From positions 372,001 to 436,000 of the forward strand of contig CP100465.1 in NCBI GenBank assembly GCA_024227995.1: a stretch of DNA of 64,000 nt. Direction: 5' to 3'. This stretch comes from Halomicrococcus gelatinilyticus (GTDB taxonomy: Archaea > Halobacteriota > Halobacteria > Halobacteriales > Haladaptataceae). The notes beneath the pieces are model-generated. The model saw only the letters and a program-made list of their open reading frames with translations. It made no database searches and was not told where the DNA came from. Positions 18,816-27,979 of the stretch are shown piece by piece. Position 1 is the stretch's first letter; each line of letters opens with the position of its first letter. The position numbers and the translations under genes were made by a program.

Positions 18816-18840
18816 AGCCCTCAGCAGGACTTGAACCTGC
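18816..18840 (-). other. tRNA 3'-end fragment (T-arm plus acceptor strand)
   Basis: On the minus strand GCAGG-TTCAAGT-CCTGC is a perfect T-arm with a canonical loop, followed by TGAGGGC as a 3' acceptor strand. The matching 5' half is absent upstream. tRNA 3' ends are the normal attachment sequence of archaeal tyrosine integrases, and the integrase operon begins 200 bp away. It may be a relict att site. Confidence 0.4.
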
Positions 18841-19036
18841 AATACCAGGGTTCCCGCCTATTGTCCCCGACGCACCGTGCTTAGCGAGAGATTCGTTTTG
18901 TCCAAAATAAGTCTATCCCACTTCACGAGAGATTGTCATAGTCGAGATTGAACGAGGCGGTTTTCGGGACATAGACCGCGTTTCTACCGGTAATATCATT
19001 AACCTAACAAACTAATGACTATTCGGAGGTTCTAGT

Positions 19037-19546
19037 ATGACAGAGACATCTGTGGACAGCCCCAGCGACGAACGGGACTTCCAAACGCTCCACAAGAATA
19101 CGACCAGAGCCGAACTCTTCCCCGCCAAACAGCACAAAGAGGAATGGTGGGAAGAAGCCGAACACGAAGGGTCCAGCCTCAGCCGGTACCTCTACGACCT
19201 GATTCAGGAAGCCCGGATGTATCGGGACAGCGGCGCACCCTTCATCCAAACACAGGACCAGACAGTCAAGCAACTCCAAAACAAAATCGACGACCTCCAA
19301 ACGCAACTTGAAGAGGCTCGACAAGGCGGCGGTGGCCGAACCCACCTCAGTATCGATGACCTCGTCACTCGGGTACTAGACCAGCAGTACCAATCACTAG
19401 ACGAACTCATAGAGCGCGTCTCTGCTAGTGACGATGTCGCCCAACACCTCCAACGACAAATCGAGAACCGGCTGTACGCCTTAGCCGAGAACGGACAGGT
19501 TGAATTTCAACGTGGACACGGCTGGCGGCTCAAGGAGGGGAACTAA
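19037..19546 (+). CDS. Integrase-associated RHH / coiled-coil / wHTH protein
   Basis: A 169-residue protein. An RHH-like SLSRYLYDLIQEAR segment is at about residues 46-59, a coiled coil (TVKQLQNKIDDLQTQLEEARQ) follows at about 74-96, and a C-terminal wHTH-like region ends NRLYALAENGQVEFQRGHGWRLKEG. Its stop at 19546 is one base before the integrase ATG at 19548, so the two are coupled. This gene pair recurs in haloarchaeal integrated elements. It probably acts as an accessory or directionality factor or a repressor of the integrase. Confidence 0.7.
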   Translation: MTETSVDSPSDERDFQTLHKNTTRAELFPAKQHKEEWWEEAEHEGSSLSRYLYDLIQEARMYRDSGAPFIQTQDQTVKQLQNKIDDLQTQLEEARQGGGGRTHLSIDDLVTRVLDQQYQSLDELIERVSASDDVAQHLQRQIENRLYALAENGQVEFQRGHGWRLKEGN

Positions 19547-19547
19547 C

Positions 19548-20483
19548 ATGGGAGCCGAACCCGGTTCCTCGAAAGTCTACGACAACAAGCACGACGAAAT
19601 CAACTACTTCATTACTCGAAAGCACGCGACCGGCCGGAGCGAAAGAACGCTCAACTCGTACAGTCGCATCCTGCGTGAGTTCTTCCACGACCAATTCCCG
19701 GACCTCTCACCTAGCGAAGTCGAGATTCGCCACGTCGAGGACTATCTAATGGCGCTCACGGAACGCGGCGTCTCCCAGAACTCGAAAAAGAAGTACCTGG
19801 AAGTCCTCTCCAGCTTCTACGGCTATACGATGAAACGGCCGCAGTTCGAGGGAATCACCAGTAATCCCGCTGCGGTCGTGATGGAGGAAATTCCCCGGAT
19901 TCGCCCAGACCGGCCGGACTGCGCGACGTGGGAGAATGCCTGTAAACTCATCAACGCCATCCCAGACCCGAGAGACAAGACCGTCACCATCATCCTCGCA
20001 AAGACCGGTGCTCGACTGCTGGAAGTTCTCTCCATCGAAGAAGACGACGTCGACCTCGAGAAGGGATTCATTCGACTCCGAGAACGCAAGGGAGGTAAAC
20101 AGACTGTCGTCCCAATCGATGACGAGACCATCTACGCAATCAAACGCTATCAGTTTGTCAACGCCGATTTGGATTCGCCATATCTCTTCACAAGCAACAA
20201 AGGAGGACGGCTCTCGAAAGAGCGGATTCGACGGGAAGTGAAAGCCGCCGCCGACCGCGCCGGCGTCGCCCCTAAAGAAGAACGACGGTTCGAGAAGAAA
20301 TTCACACCTCACACCTTCCGCACCGTGTTCACTACGCTAATGCGGAAACAAGGAATGAAGCCGTACATTCTGAAATACATCCGTGGAGACGCTAAGACCG
20401 AGACGATGGATATCTACACTCGAGTCGACCGGGATGAGGCGAAAGAAGAGTACCTGAACTGTATCAAGGAAATTGGACTCTAA
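19548..20483 (+). CDS. Tyrosine recombinase / integrase of element 1
   Basis: A 311-residue XerC/D-like recombinase. The N-terminal SAM-like core-binding domain covers about residues 15-105. The catalytic domain shows Arg156 (TGARLLEVLS), the HTFR box with H255 and R258, and the nucleophile Tyr290 (MDIYTRVD). The usual second His/Trp position is unclear (YIRGDAKTE). The ATG at 19548 follows the upstream stop by one base. It should catalyse insertion and excision at the 16-bp core repeat or a tRNA site. Confidence 0.92.
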   Translation: MGAEPGSSKVYDNKHDEINYFITRKHATGRSERTLNSYSRILREFFHDQFPDLSPSEVEIRHVEDYLMALTERGVSQNSKKKYLEVLSSFYGYTMKRPQFEGITSNPAAVVMEEIPRIRPDRPDCATWENACKLINAIPDPRDKTVTIILAKTGARLLEVLSIEEDDVDLEKGFIRLRERKGGKQTVVPIDDETIYAIKRYQFVNADLDSPYLFTSNKGGRLSKERIRREVKAAADRAGVAPKEERRFEKKFTPHTFRTVFTTLMRKQGMKPYILKYIRGDAKTETMDIYTRVDRDEAKEEYLNCIKEIGL

Positions 20484-20811
20484 CGAGGATGGACAGTTGG
20501 TCGAAGTCATCATCTATCGAAACCCGTGGGAGGACCCTGAGGAGGTAGCTCGCGTTTCCATTGAGGGTGAGGTATCGGGCGGGACGCCGACCGCTGAATC
20601 TCTCCGAGACCGGATTCAGGACGAACGCGACCCCATAATCAGCGAGTACACGGATGGACGAGAACTGCTCCGGTATCTGGCTGCCTCGTACTCGAATGGG
20701 TATGTGATGGCAGGCTACGATAGCGAAGAATCTCGGCGGGTCGTCGAGGAGTTGAACGACGCCGCATACCTCGACTGGGTCGAAGAGTCAGGGCTCGACA
20801 CCTCGCTCTGA
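20473..20811 (+). CDS. Hypothetical protein overlapping integrase end
   Basis: A 112-residue acidic protein. It starts at TTG 20473, overlapping the last 11 bases of the integrase gene; an in-frame TTG at 20497 is an alternative. It is beta-strand followed by helices, with LVEVIIYRNPWEDPEEVARVSIEGEVSGGTP reading like a small alpha/beta module. No family recognised. Overlap implies coupled expression with the integrase. Confidence 0.55.
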   Translation: MDSNEDGQLVEVIIYRNPWEDPEEVARVSIEGEVSGGTPTAESLRDRIQDERDPIISEYTDGRELLRYLAASYSNGYVMAGYDSEESRRVVEELNDAAYLDWVEESGLDTSL

Positions 20812-20996
20812 ATCCCAAAGACTGTACGCTGGTGGTAGTCCCTTGACTGCTCACGTATTTCTGAGCGAACCGAATAGATTGACTCTTAATCGTCATCGAA
20901 CGGCTCTCTACTCCTGATAGGTAACACTCAGTCTGATGCTGGCTTTGACCTGGACGTCCTGATATTTTCTCTATCAATCGATAGGTGTCCCCTGGT

Positions 20997-21182
20997 GTAC
21001 GTGATTGCTCCAAAGAACGGATTGTTGCTCTCGATGATAACTGGTATTCGATTGCTGATGGACGCGTTCTCAGTTCTCTCAGCTAGGACCTCCACGCCGT
21101 TACAGACCAACAGAGACTGATTCAGTCTGTTGCTCGGGAGTCTTATGATGAAACAGAGCGATTATTGATACGGTGATTTGGC
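20997..21182 (+). pseudogene. Degraded reading frame
   Basis: In one frame the sequence reads as a plausible protein tail (RIVALDDNWYSIADGR, then DLHAVTDQQRLIQSVARES) broken by an in-frame TAG and TGA, then runs in frame into the next small gene at 21183. It may be a decayed gene end. The rest of the 20812-21182 gap shows nothing clear. Confidence 0.25.
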
Positions 21183-21392
21183 TTGGCATTGCTCATTTTT
21201 GGACTCAACGAAGAGAGGGACGACTGGGATGTCCTCGGGAAGATTGCTGACGGTGAAATAGTCGAGGACCCAACTGGCGAACTGGAGGCGACAATAGAAG
21301 GAGCGTATGATTTGGATGATGAGGACCACCTAAGACGGGCATTGAATAACCACTACATCAACGCCGTCCCGCTGGCAGAGGACGAGGAGTAG
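21183..21392 (+). CDS. Small acidic hypothetical protein
   Basis: A 69-residue protein from TTG 21183. It shares a pattern with its neighbour at 21397: 'LG-x-I-x-DG-(E/D)-x-VE ... DD ... L ... Y ... A'. The two look like diverged tandem duplicates. Four bases separate them, so they are cotranscribed. Function unknown. Confidence 0.5.
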   Translation: MALLIFGLNEERDDWDVLGKIADGEIVEDPTGELEATIEGAYDLDDEDHLRRALNNHYINAVPLAEDEE

Positions 21393-21396
21393 ACCG

Positions 21397-21609
21397 ATGC
21401 AGATTCTCTTTCAGATGTACCACGCCGGCGAGCTACACGACCTCGGTATCATCAAAGACGGCGACGTGGTCGAAAGCATCGAGGAGGGGTTTGAGGATTG
21501 GATTCGATGGGAGTTGAGTCAGCCGACGACTCCTAACCTCGATGACCTCCAAGGGATTCTTGAGGCGTATGAGGGACCGTATCTGATTGCGAAGAGGGTC
21601 GACGAGTGA
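21397..21609 (+). CDS. Small acidic hypothetical protein, paralogue of neighbour
   Basis: A 70-residue protein from ATG 21397. It begins MQILFQMYHAGELHDLGIIKDGDVVES and ends YEGPYLIAKRVDE. It is related in pattern to the 69-residue product just upstream. Similar tiny acidic proteins are common in haloarchaeal plasmids, but I cannot assign a role. Confidence 0.6.
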   Translation: MQILFQMYHAGELHDLGIIKDGDVVESIEEGFEDWIRWELSQPTTPNLDDLQGILEAYEGPYLIAKRVDE

Positions 21610-21797
21610 CAGTCCATAATATAGTATAAATAGGGGAACCTCCAGCGCCTTCAGTTCTTCAGACATTCACTCGTGCGTTCTCCACCAAGACTCAGAACTC
21701 AAGCAGTACCGTCCACAGATTCTGGGTCCGATATCAATTCTGGTTCTATATTCCTAGTTGTTATTACGATATACGTGAGATAACACGCAAGACTAGA

Positions 21798-24203
21798 ATG
21801 TCCTCGTTAGAATATTTTGACAAGTACTGGAGGACAGTATCATCAAGGCAGAAAACGGTGTATGAAGAGTTGAAAGGTGGTGAGACAATCGGCGGGCAAC
21901 ACCCAATGATTCAGAATAATCATCTTGAGAATCTAAAACAGTTATGCGACAATGCTGGTATAGATGACTGGGTTACTGAGATAGACCACAGGGCCACATA
22001 TCATTCAAACAAACAGAAAATATTGGATAGATATGGTGGACAGGGCTTTGAAACGGACCAGGAGGCAGTAGCAGCGAGGGGAGAAGCCGAGCAGAAGAAA
22101 CGTGAGGAGCAAGCCCCAGACAACGCACCGGCTTCTCTCGAAGAACAAATGCGCCAGCAAGCGGGCGGAAATAACCGGACTCCGGATAATGTCGAGGTAG
22201 AATCCATCGGTGGAAACCCAAACACATCGTCCAATCAGAAAGGGTCGACAGCAAATAACTCGAATAATTCGAGAGGAGGACAACAATCTCAGGGTTCGAA
22301 TAGCACATCGTCGCTATCGCTCTCACAGGTTCGGAGCCGATGCCTCGAAGCAATCGAGGAAGCATATGAAGAGACGGAACCAATCCTAATTGATGCTCTA
22401 CCGGGGACTGGGAAAAGTTATGCTGCGGTAGAAGCGGCCTCAACTACGGAAGCACCGATTACTATAGCCACGTCCCGAGGGCGCAAAGGTAGATATTCAG
22501 AAATTGAATCGTGGTGTCAGAAGCACGGCCTCTCGAATAAAGTCCTCCCCTCTGCTGACGATAGCTGTCCCACATTTAAGGGGAAACACGGCACCAAATT
22601 AGAACAGAAGTTCAAAAGGTACCGGAGACTGGGGGTTACTGCATCAGACCTTCACGAGCACTGGAACCCTCCCTGTCAAGAAGACGGAGTTTGTCCATAT
22701 CAGTCTAATTGGGATTTCCAACCAGAGGACTACGACGTCCTCATCGGACACTATCTTCATCTACACGTCGAGAAAATCATAGAAAACAGAGTCGTCGTCA
22801 TTGACGAATCTCCTTCTGATGACTTCCTTACCGAGTTCAAAGACCCCCAAGAGACGATTGCAAATTTCCTCAAACAGACTAGTAATATTCCCTTCAATAA
22901 TCATTACAACTTGGTTACGAATTCAGACCCCGACAAGGAGGAACAAGCACTCGATTGGTTTGAGAATAAAGGAATAGACTTGGCTGACTCAAAACAGATT
23001 CTCAATCAGAGTACTGAGGACTACCATATTTGGGCTCCCCTCCTTGTATTAGGTACACTAGTATCTAGAGACCTCAACAACGACTGGGGTACTGCTGCAT
23101 TGGGCGGCGGTCAAGTATTTGCCCACGACCGAAACCGGAACGAGATGCACGTTCTGACGCCACCGAATCTGACTGGTGCGACGAATATAGTTGCGCTAGA
23201 TGGAACACCAACAATACGACTCTATGACCTCATATTTGGCCTCAACTTCCAACACAAACAGCTTCTCAGTGATTCTGAACGGGAAGAGTACATATTGGAT
23301 ACACAGGACCTGAGAATAATCCAGACGGAATTCAGAAGTATCCACCCGTACTCAAGCGGGACTTACGTAAACCTAGACCGTGACGAAGCACTCCTCCGAG
23401 AAGTAATTGAGGTTGAGGGAGGTGAACCAGCAGTAATCACTTCAAGCGATGCTCTGGGGAAGCTCAAAGCTAGAAACGTCCCTATGTCCCCGAATAGTTC
23501 CCACTACGGCAACCTCAGGGGCTCGAACGAATTGGCAAATGAGAATGTCGGCGTAATTCTTGGTAGTCCTCACTATGGGGACAAATTCATCGAACGCTGG
23601 GCCGCTTTGTTCGGATTGGAAGCATCTGGCAGCGGGTCAGGAACAGCAAAATCGTATGGTCCATTCGGTGATGAAATCCTCCAACAGATGCGAGATAATT
23701 CCGTTCTTCAGGCGATTCTTCGATTCGCACGTAACGGGACGGGGGCCACCGTCTACGTGAATACTGCAGCAGTTCCACCTTGGATTCCGAGAGAAATTGC
23801 CTTGGGTGTTTCAAGAACCAGACCAGCTACCGAACGAAAGATTATCGACGCTCTCTCAGACTTGGGTACGGCCTCTGGTCCGGACATCGCAAAGAAAGTT
23901 GGAGGTAAGAAGAATACAGTCCGCTCCAATCTCCGTAAACTCCAAGCTGAAGGAATAGTCCGCAAGACCGGAAATAATCGAGGAACCAAATGGCACGATA
24001 ACGGTCTCTCAAATGCTAATCGGTATGGTCTCGTCGACCTCAGCAGTATCACCAATAAGACCTATAAGATACCTATTAGGGAAATTGGCGATAAAACTCG
24101 GCTCAAAGAAGAGATGGACAAACAACTTGAGCAATATAACATCGACCAAGCTGAGCGCAGCCGATTAATCAATGATAAGTGGATGACTGACCGGCGAAGT
24201 TAG
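21798..24203 (+). CDS. P-loop helicase-like protein with Cys cluster and C-terminal wHTH
   Basis: An 801-residue protein. A short helical N-terminus and a low-complexity Asn/Gln/Ser linker (about 100-175) lead to a P-loop ATPase. Walker A is LPGTGKS (201-207) and Walker B is VVVIDES (332-338). Between them lie four cysteines (about 240, 257, 293, 299; the last in CPY), an arrangement reminiscent of the Fe-S domain of XPD/Rad3 helicases. The C-terminus (about 680-730) is a winged helix (IIDALSDLGTASGPDIAKKVGGKKNTVRSNLRKLQAEGIV). I infer a replication or DNA-processing helicase of the element. The codon use is AT-richer than its neighbours. Confidence 0.6.
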   Translation: MSSLEYFDKYWRTVSSRQKTVYEELKGGETIGGQHPMIQNNHLENLKQLCDNAGIDDWVTEIDHRATYHSNKQKILDRYGGQGFETDQEAVAARGEAEQKKREEQAPDNAPASLEEQMRQQAGGNNRTPDNVEVESIGGNPNTSSNQKGSTANNSNNSRGGQQSQGSNSTSSLSLSQVRSRCLEAIEEAYEETEPILIDALPGTGKSYAAVEAASTTEAPITIATSRGRKGRYSEIESWCQKHGLSNKVLPSADDSCPTFKGKHGTKLEQKFKRYRRLGVTASDLHEHWNPPCQEDGVCPYQSNWDFQPEDYDVLIGHYLHLHVEKIIENRVVVIDESPSDDFLTEFKDPQETIANFLKQTSNIPFNNHYNLVTNSDPDKEEQALDWFENKGIDLADSKQILNQSTEDYHIWAPLLVLGTLVSRDLNNDWGTAALGGGQVFAHDRNRNEMHVLTPPNLTGATNIVALDGTPTIRLYDLIFGLNFQHKQLLSDSEREEYILDTQDLRIIQTEFRSIHPYSSGTYVNLDRDEALLREVIEVEGGEPAVITSSDALGKLKARNVPMSPNSSHYGNLRGSNELANENVGVILGSPHYGDKFIERWAALFGLEASGSGSGTAKSYGPFGDEILQQMRDNSVLQAILRFARNGTGATVYVNTAAVPPWIPREIALGVSRTRPATERKIIDALSDLGTASGPDIAKKVGGKKNTVRSNLRKLQAEGIVRKTGNNRGTKWHDNGLSNANRYGLVDLSSITNKTYKIPIREIGDKTRLKEEMDKQLEQYNIDQAERSRLINDKWMTDRRS

Positions 24204-24367
24204 TAAGGCTGATAGACTGCCCTAATGCCGTAGTCTGCAGGTCTTCATCAGTCGTCTTCTCACGCAGTCCTCGCAGCATTCGATAGAGATGATTCAGTCA
24301 GGTAGAAACCGATTCTCAGCACCGAGTACGAGGACCTCCGTACATTCTTCGACTCTCGAAGCCTGAA

Positions 24368-24634
24368 TCAGTCCTCAGACTTTCCCTCCTCGTATCCAGC
24401 TTCGTACTCATCTCGTACCGTCCTTGAAGCTCGTTTCGAGAGCTTAGCGAGATTCTTGTTGAATCGACGGATAGAGAGGTAAATGTAGAACAGGAGGAGA
24501 TACGGCCAGATGAACAACCCAACGACAGAATAGATAGCGAGTTTGAGGAATCGGTACTCTATCGGGCCGATATGGACGCTACCTATCTGGATGCTGCGCG
24601 ATTCGCCTTGCTGGTCGCTGTCTGATTCAGTCAT
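24368..24634 (-). CDS. Small membrane protein
   Basis: An 88-residue protein. An acidic N-terminus is followed by one long or two tight hydrophobic helices (FLKLAIYSVVGLFIWPYLLLFYIYLSI, about residues 29-55) and a basic then acidic cytosolic tail. It is transcribed opposite to its neighbours in element 1. No family is recognised; it could be a membrane anchor or immunity-like factor. Confidence 0.6.
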   Translation of the reverse strand: MTESDSDQQGESRSIQIGSVHIGPIEYRFLKLAIYSVVGLFIWPYLLLFYIYLSIRRFNKNLAKLSKRASRTVRDEYEAGYEEGKSED

Positions 24635-24809
24635 CGTAGTCTCCTGGTCAAAGCCGTCGCTGCGTGCTAGCGACGACAGTAAGACCTATTCAGAGAGACG
24701 CCCGGAACGAATATCAAATTACTTACTTCAAATTGAGGCTGCGAGTTTTGTCTGATTACGTCTGTGATATGAACATATTTGTAGCTCTGATTGATTGGTT
24801 ACAGCCAAC

Positions 24810-25757
24810 ATGGTAGATGCCGCCCAGATTGGCGTCGTTCAATGCAAAGAGGACGGCGATTACGACATCCTCTCGAACATCAGTCAGTTCGACATGGACA
24901 ACGAGGACTTCGAGGACGCCACAGAGGCGACACAAAGCATGCTCGGCTCCCTCGCCGAGAAGAGCTTCTCAGCAAATAAGCCGACTGCTCGCCTTCACGA
25001 GTTCGATTTCAGCGATGTTGCCGAAGGTGATGAACACTCTGCGAAATCGCTGCTGACGAAACTCAAGGACGGCGATGAGTTTGAATCTAACCTGAGCAAT
25101 CTAGCGGAGCGGTATCTCAAAGCGGCAAATTCGGAGCCGGGAATCCTCATTGCAGTCCAGTTCTCCCACAAGGGGCACGAGCTGCTTGCAATAATCAAAG
25201 CACCATATGAGGACGTCTACGAACCGGATGATGAGGTGGGACTTTCCCAAATCAGCGAGATTATCGAAGACGAACTGAAGAAGGGTGTCATCTATCCCAG
25301 GGTCAACTACTCGCTTGACGAAGCACGGCCAGACGAGGCCGGAATCTACCAGAAAAGCTACTATGCACAGCACTGGTGGAAATTCCTTGGGCTCAAAGAC
25401 ACAAAGACCAATAACGAGGTTCTAAACGAATGGATAGTCGAAGACGTGGAGGAAGGCGACGATGAGAACCCCTTATCCGAAGCTCAGAGCGTCGATGACT
25501 TTGATGACATCCGACAAGACCTCGATGATGAGAAGTTGGAAGGACAAGTTACAATCACTATCTCAGGCATCGATATTCGTGTGTCCCTTCGAGACGTACT
25601 AGAGCGCAATATCTTCCTCGTCAACGATGGGTCGTACTACGTCGTCATCCCCGGAAATGAACCTAATGTCGCGGTTACAGGGCACGGTGGCGGAGACTAC
25701 CGGAAAGAGATTCTAGAGAACCTGTCTGAGTACGATTCGTTCGATGACATTCAGTAA
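24810..25757 (+). CDS. Soluble partner of a two-gene membrane system (unknown family)
   Basis: A 315-residue acidic protein from the ATG at 24810; a TTG lies five codons upstream. The central part, with SLLTKLKDGDEFESNLSNLAERYL, EPGILIAVQFSHKGHELLAIIKAPYED, DELKKGVIYPRV and then AQHWWKFLGL, has the order of strands and helices seen in nucleoid-associated (NA37-type) proteins. The length is also near that of KwaB of the Kiwa system. This is a resemblance, not an assignment. Its TAA overlaps the ATG of the membrane-protein gene (TAATG), so the two are translationally coupled and likely work together. Confidence 0.55.
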   Translation: MVDAAQIGVVQCKEDGDYDILSNISQFDMDNEDFEDATEATQSMLGSLAEKSFSANKPTARLHEFDFSDVAEGDEHSAKSLLTKLKDGDEFESNLSNLAERYLKAANSEPGILIAVQFSHKGHELLAIIKAPYEDVYEPDDEVGLSQISEIIEDELKKGVIYPRVNYSLDEARPDEAGIYQKSYYAQHWWKFLGLKDTKTNNEVLNEWIVEDVEEGDDENPLSEAQSVDDFDDIRQDLDDEKLEGQVTITISGIDIRVSLRDVLERNIFLVNDGSYYVVIPGNEPNVAVTGHGGGDYRKEILENLSEYDSFDDIQ

Positions 25758-27634
25758 TGACCGAAATAGAAGAGCACCTCTCTCAGCTTTCCCCGATGTG
25801 GGAAGGTCGAGAGATTACAGAAGAGTCTCGGATAATCGATATCGATAGCCCCGTCTCCGATTTTTCTGAGGATGCGCTTAGTGGAATCCTTCAGCTAGCC
25901 CACGAGGAGGGAGCTTATTTCGACGATTTTGAAGTGACATTCCACACGGATAGAACCGGAGAGCAGCCGATTATCCAATCTGGTGGGAGCCTTCGAATAC
26001 ACAACTCTGGTTTCGACACCCTCCAAAGAGCGTACGATACCGAAGACGTAGATATTCAAGACTGGCGTCGAGTCGTCGGGGACATTCTCCGTGATGACGA
26101 AGCTGGGAGATTAGCTGATTTTCTGCTTGAATGGTCTAGGACGGCGTCGATATCCCTATACGTAGATTGTATCATAGACAAATCAGAGATTGGGGACCGG
26201 CTCGAATCGGAGTTAGATAACACGCCCTCCATCTCAATTTCATTCTGGACGGAGGAGGAGCGGCTTCGAAGTTGGCTAGACCAGCATATCTCAGATTACG
26301 CAACAGTCGCTGACGAGTTCTTCGATGAACGAAATCCTCCCGTCTTTGTATTCTACGAAGAAATCGAACCAGAGTACGAATCACTGCTTCAGTTCCACTC
26401 CGTTAGCTCCTTGCTCAACTCGGAGCCGGAAGACCTCGATTTCAACGTGAGTCAGTATCGAACGCTCATGGACCGAGACCGTGATATGCTCCAAGCCGGA
26501 CCCGAACTGTCGGTAGTGTCTCCTTCGCTCTTCTGCACACCTAAGGCGAGAGAATTGTTCTCGTCAGTGTTCGTCTACAGCGTCTTCGCCGGAGTCTCAA
26601 AGCGAGTGAGATTGACTGAGGACGTCTTGGTACTCGAAATCAAAACACGCCGTAAAACCGTCAGCGACGAAATCGACGGGGAGACATTCACCGATGCCGT
26701 TCAAGGATATTCAGTAGATGAACTAGCGGCGCTTTACGAGTTCTATGAGTCGTTTGTGGAGAAGGGCACACGGAACACGTATCGAGACTTCTGGCACCGT
26801 AGCATCGTTGAGGAGTGTGATTCGTTCGAGGACCTGCCCCGGAAAACGGCGCAGATTCGTGAGTTCTACACGTTCTTGGAAGAGGAGGCCATCGAGAAGA
26901 ATTTCGATGACCTCAACGATGCCATCCAAGACGCCCACGTATTCACCGCCGACGTTACGAGTACTGTCTCAGAGACGACACGGAGCCTAACCTCAGAGAT
27001 TCAGAAAGTGGTGCTGGCGCTCCTCGGAGCAGTATTCGCTAATCTCTTTCTCGTCGTCCGGTGGTCCAACGTGGATATGGTGCTCCCGTTCTCGATATTC
27101 GTTATCTCCGGCGTCCTCCTGTTCTACTTCCCAACAATCCAAACCCGAATCGACGAACTGGACGACCTGATAAGCGAGAGCAATGATGACTTCGAGGTCT
27201 ACTCCGAGACAATTCAGGATTTCTCGGGCCATCTGTTCGACTTCAGCCGATTCGATGACCGACGAGGGAGCTACGTCGAGTACGCCGAAAAGCGTCGAAA
27301 GTGGGCTGTCGAGAAGCTACAACTAGCGTTCTGGCTTCTCATCGTCGTCTGGGGAGGATTAGCGATAATCTCGATTCTCGGCTACCCGCGCTCTTCAGGA
27401 CAATTTCTTATCGCAGCAACCTCGGTACTGATTACAGGAATAATCTGGTTCAGACACAGGGACGCCGACTACTACCCCGAAACAACCGAGATGCGTATCA
27501 TTGGGACTCTTCTCTCACCAGCAGTCAGTCTCGCAATACTCATCTTGATTGTGACTGGGATTCGCCTGTTCATCGAACCTCTGACTGTCAATGAAATTAC
27601 GTCCGGCCAAATTTTGCACGAAGTCCTCCCATGA
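25757..27634 (+). CDS. Large membrane protein coupled to upstream soluble protein
   Basis: A 625-residue protein. The first about 400 residues are soluble and acidic. The C-terminus has about five transmembrane helices: two at about 415-470 (VVLALLGAVFANLFLVVRW, VLPFSIFVISGVLLFYF) and three at about 520-610, separated by a cytosolic loop of about 60 residues. Translation starts by a one-base stop-start overlap with the 24810 gene. A soluble sensor plus membrane effector is the layout of several abortive-infection systems, but I recognise no known family in either chain. Confidence 0.6.
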   Translation: MTEIEEHLSQLSPMWEGREITEESRIIDIDSPVSDFSEDALSGILQLAHEEGAYFDDFEVTFHTDRTGEQPIIQSGGSLRIHNSGFDTLQRAYDTEDVDIQDWRRVVGDILRDDEAGRLADFLLEWSRTASISLYVDCIIDKSEIGDRLESELDNTPSISISFWTEEERLRSWLDQHISDYATVADEFFDERNPPVFVFYEEIEPEYESLLQFHSVSSLLNSEPEDLDFNVSQYRTLMDRDRDMLQAGPELSVVSPSLFCTPKARELFSSVFVYSVFAGVSKRVRLTEDVLVLEIKTRRKTVSDEIDGETFTDAVQGYSVDELAALYEFYESFVEKGTRNTYRDFWHRSIVEECDSFEDLPRKTAQIREFYTFLEEEAIEKNFDDLNDAIQDAHVFTADVTSTVSETTRSLTSEIQKVVLALLGAVFANLFLVVRWSNVDMVLPFSIFVISGVLLFYFPTIQTRIDELDDLISESNDDFEVYSETIQDFSGHLFDFSRFDDRRGSYVEYAEKRRKWAVEKLQLAFWLLIVVWGGLAIISILGYPRSSGQFLIAATSVLITGIIWFRHRDADYYPETTEMRIIGTLLSPAVSLAILILIVTGIRLFIEPLTVNEITSGQILHEVLP

Positions 27635-27979
27635 GTGGCATCATCACAGTTCCTCGGCGTACAGTCTCTCGCCTGCTGACCGAGTCCACCGTCCAGAGGA
27701 TGACTGGTATTCAGACTCGGGGAGGGATGGGTTAGCGTCTAAGTCCCGTTACGCTCCGTACAGTCTGAAACCAACAGAGACGGTTACCAAGGGCTCACCG
27801 GTTAGAGAAATTCAGAGTCTGTCTTTGCCGAGGTTTTGGTAGGCCAGAATCCTAAGACCCTTAATGGAGAAGGAGGGAAGATATCTACTAAGAGCCACGG
27901 TCTGCCGCGCGACAGCCACCATAATGATAAAGAGGGTTCCAACCGACGCTGGCTTGCCGAAACTGTCTGAGTGATTACA
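27635..27979. other. Intergenic region before methylase
   Basis: About 345 bp with only weak reading frames that continue or shadow the preceding gene. No tRNA or repeat seen. It presumably holds the promoter of the methylase gene. Confidence 0.4.

Noticed and set aside
18786..18840. Circularly permuted tRNA
   Set aside because: GCCCTCA does follow the 3' half on the minus strand, but no D-arm or anticodon 5' strand follows it.
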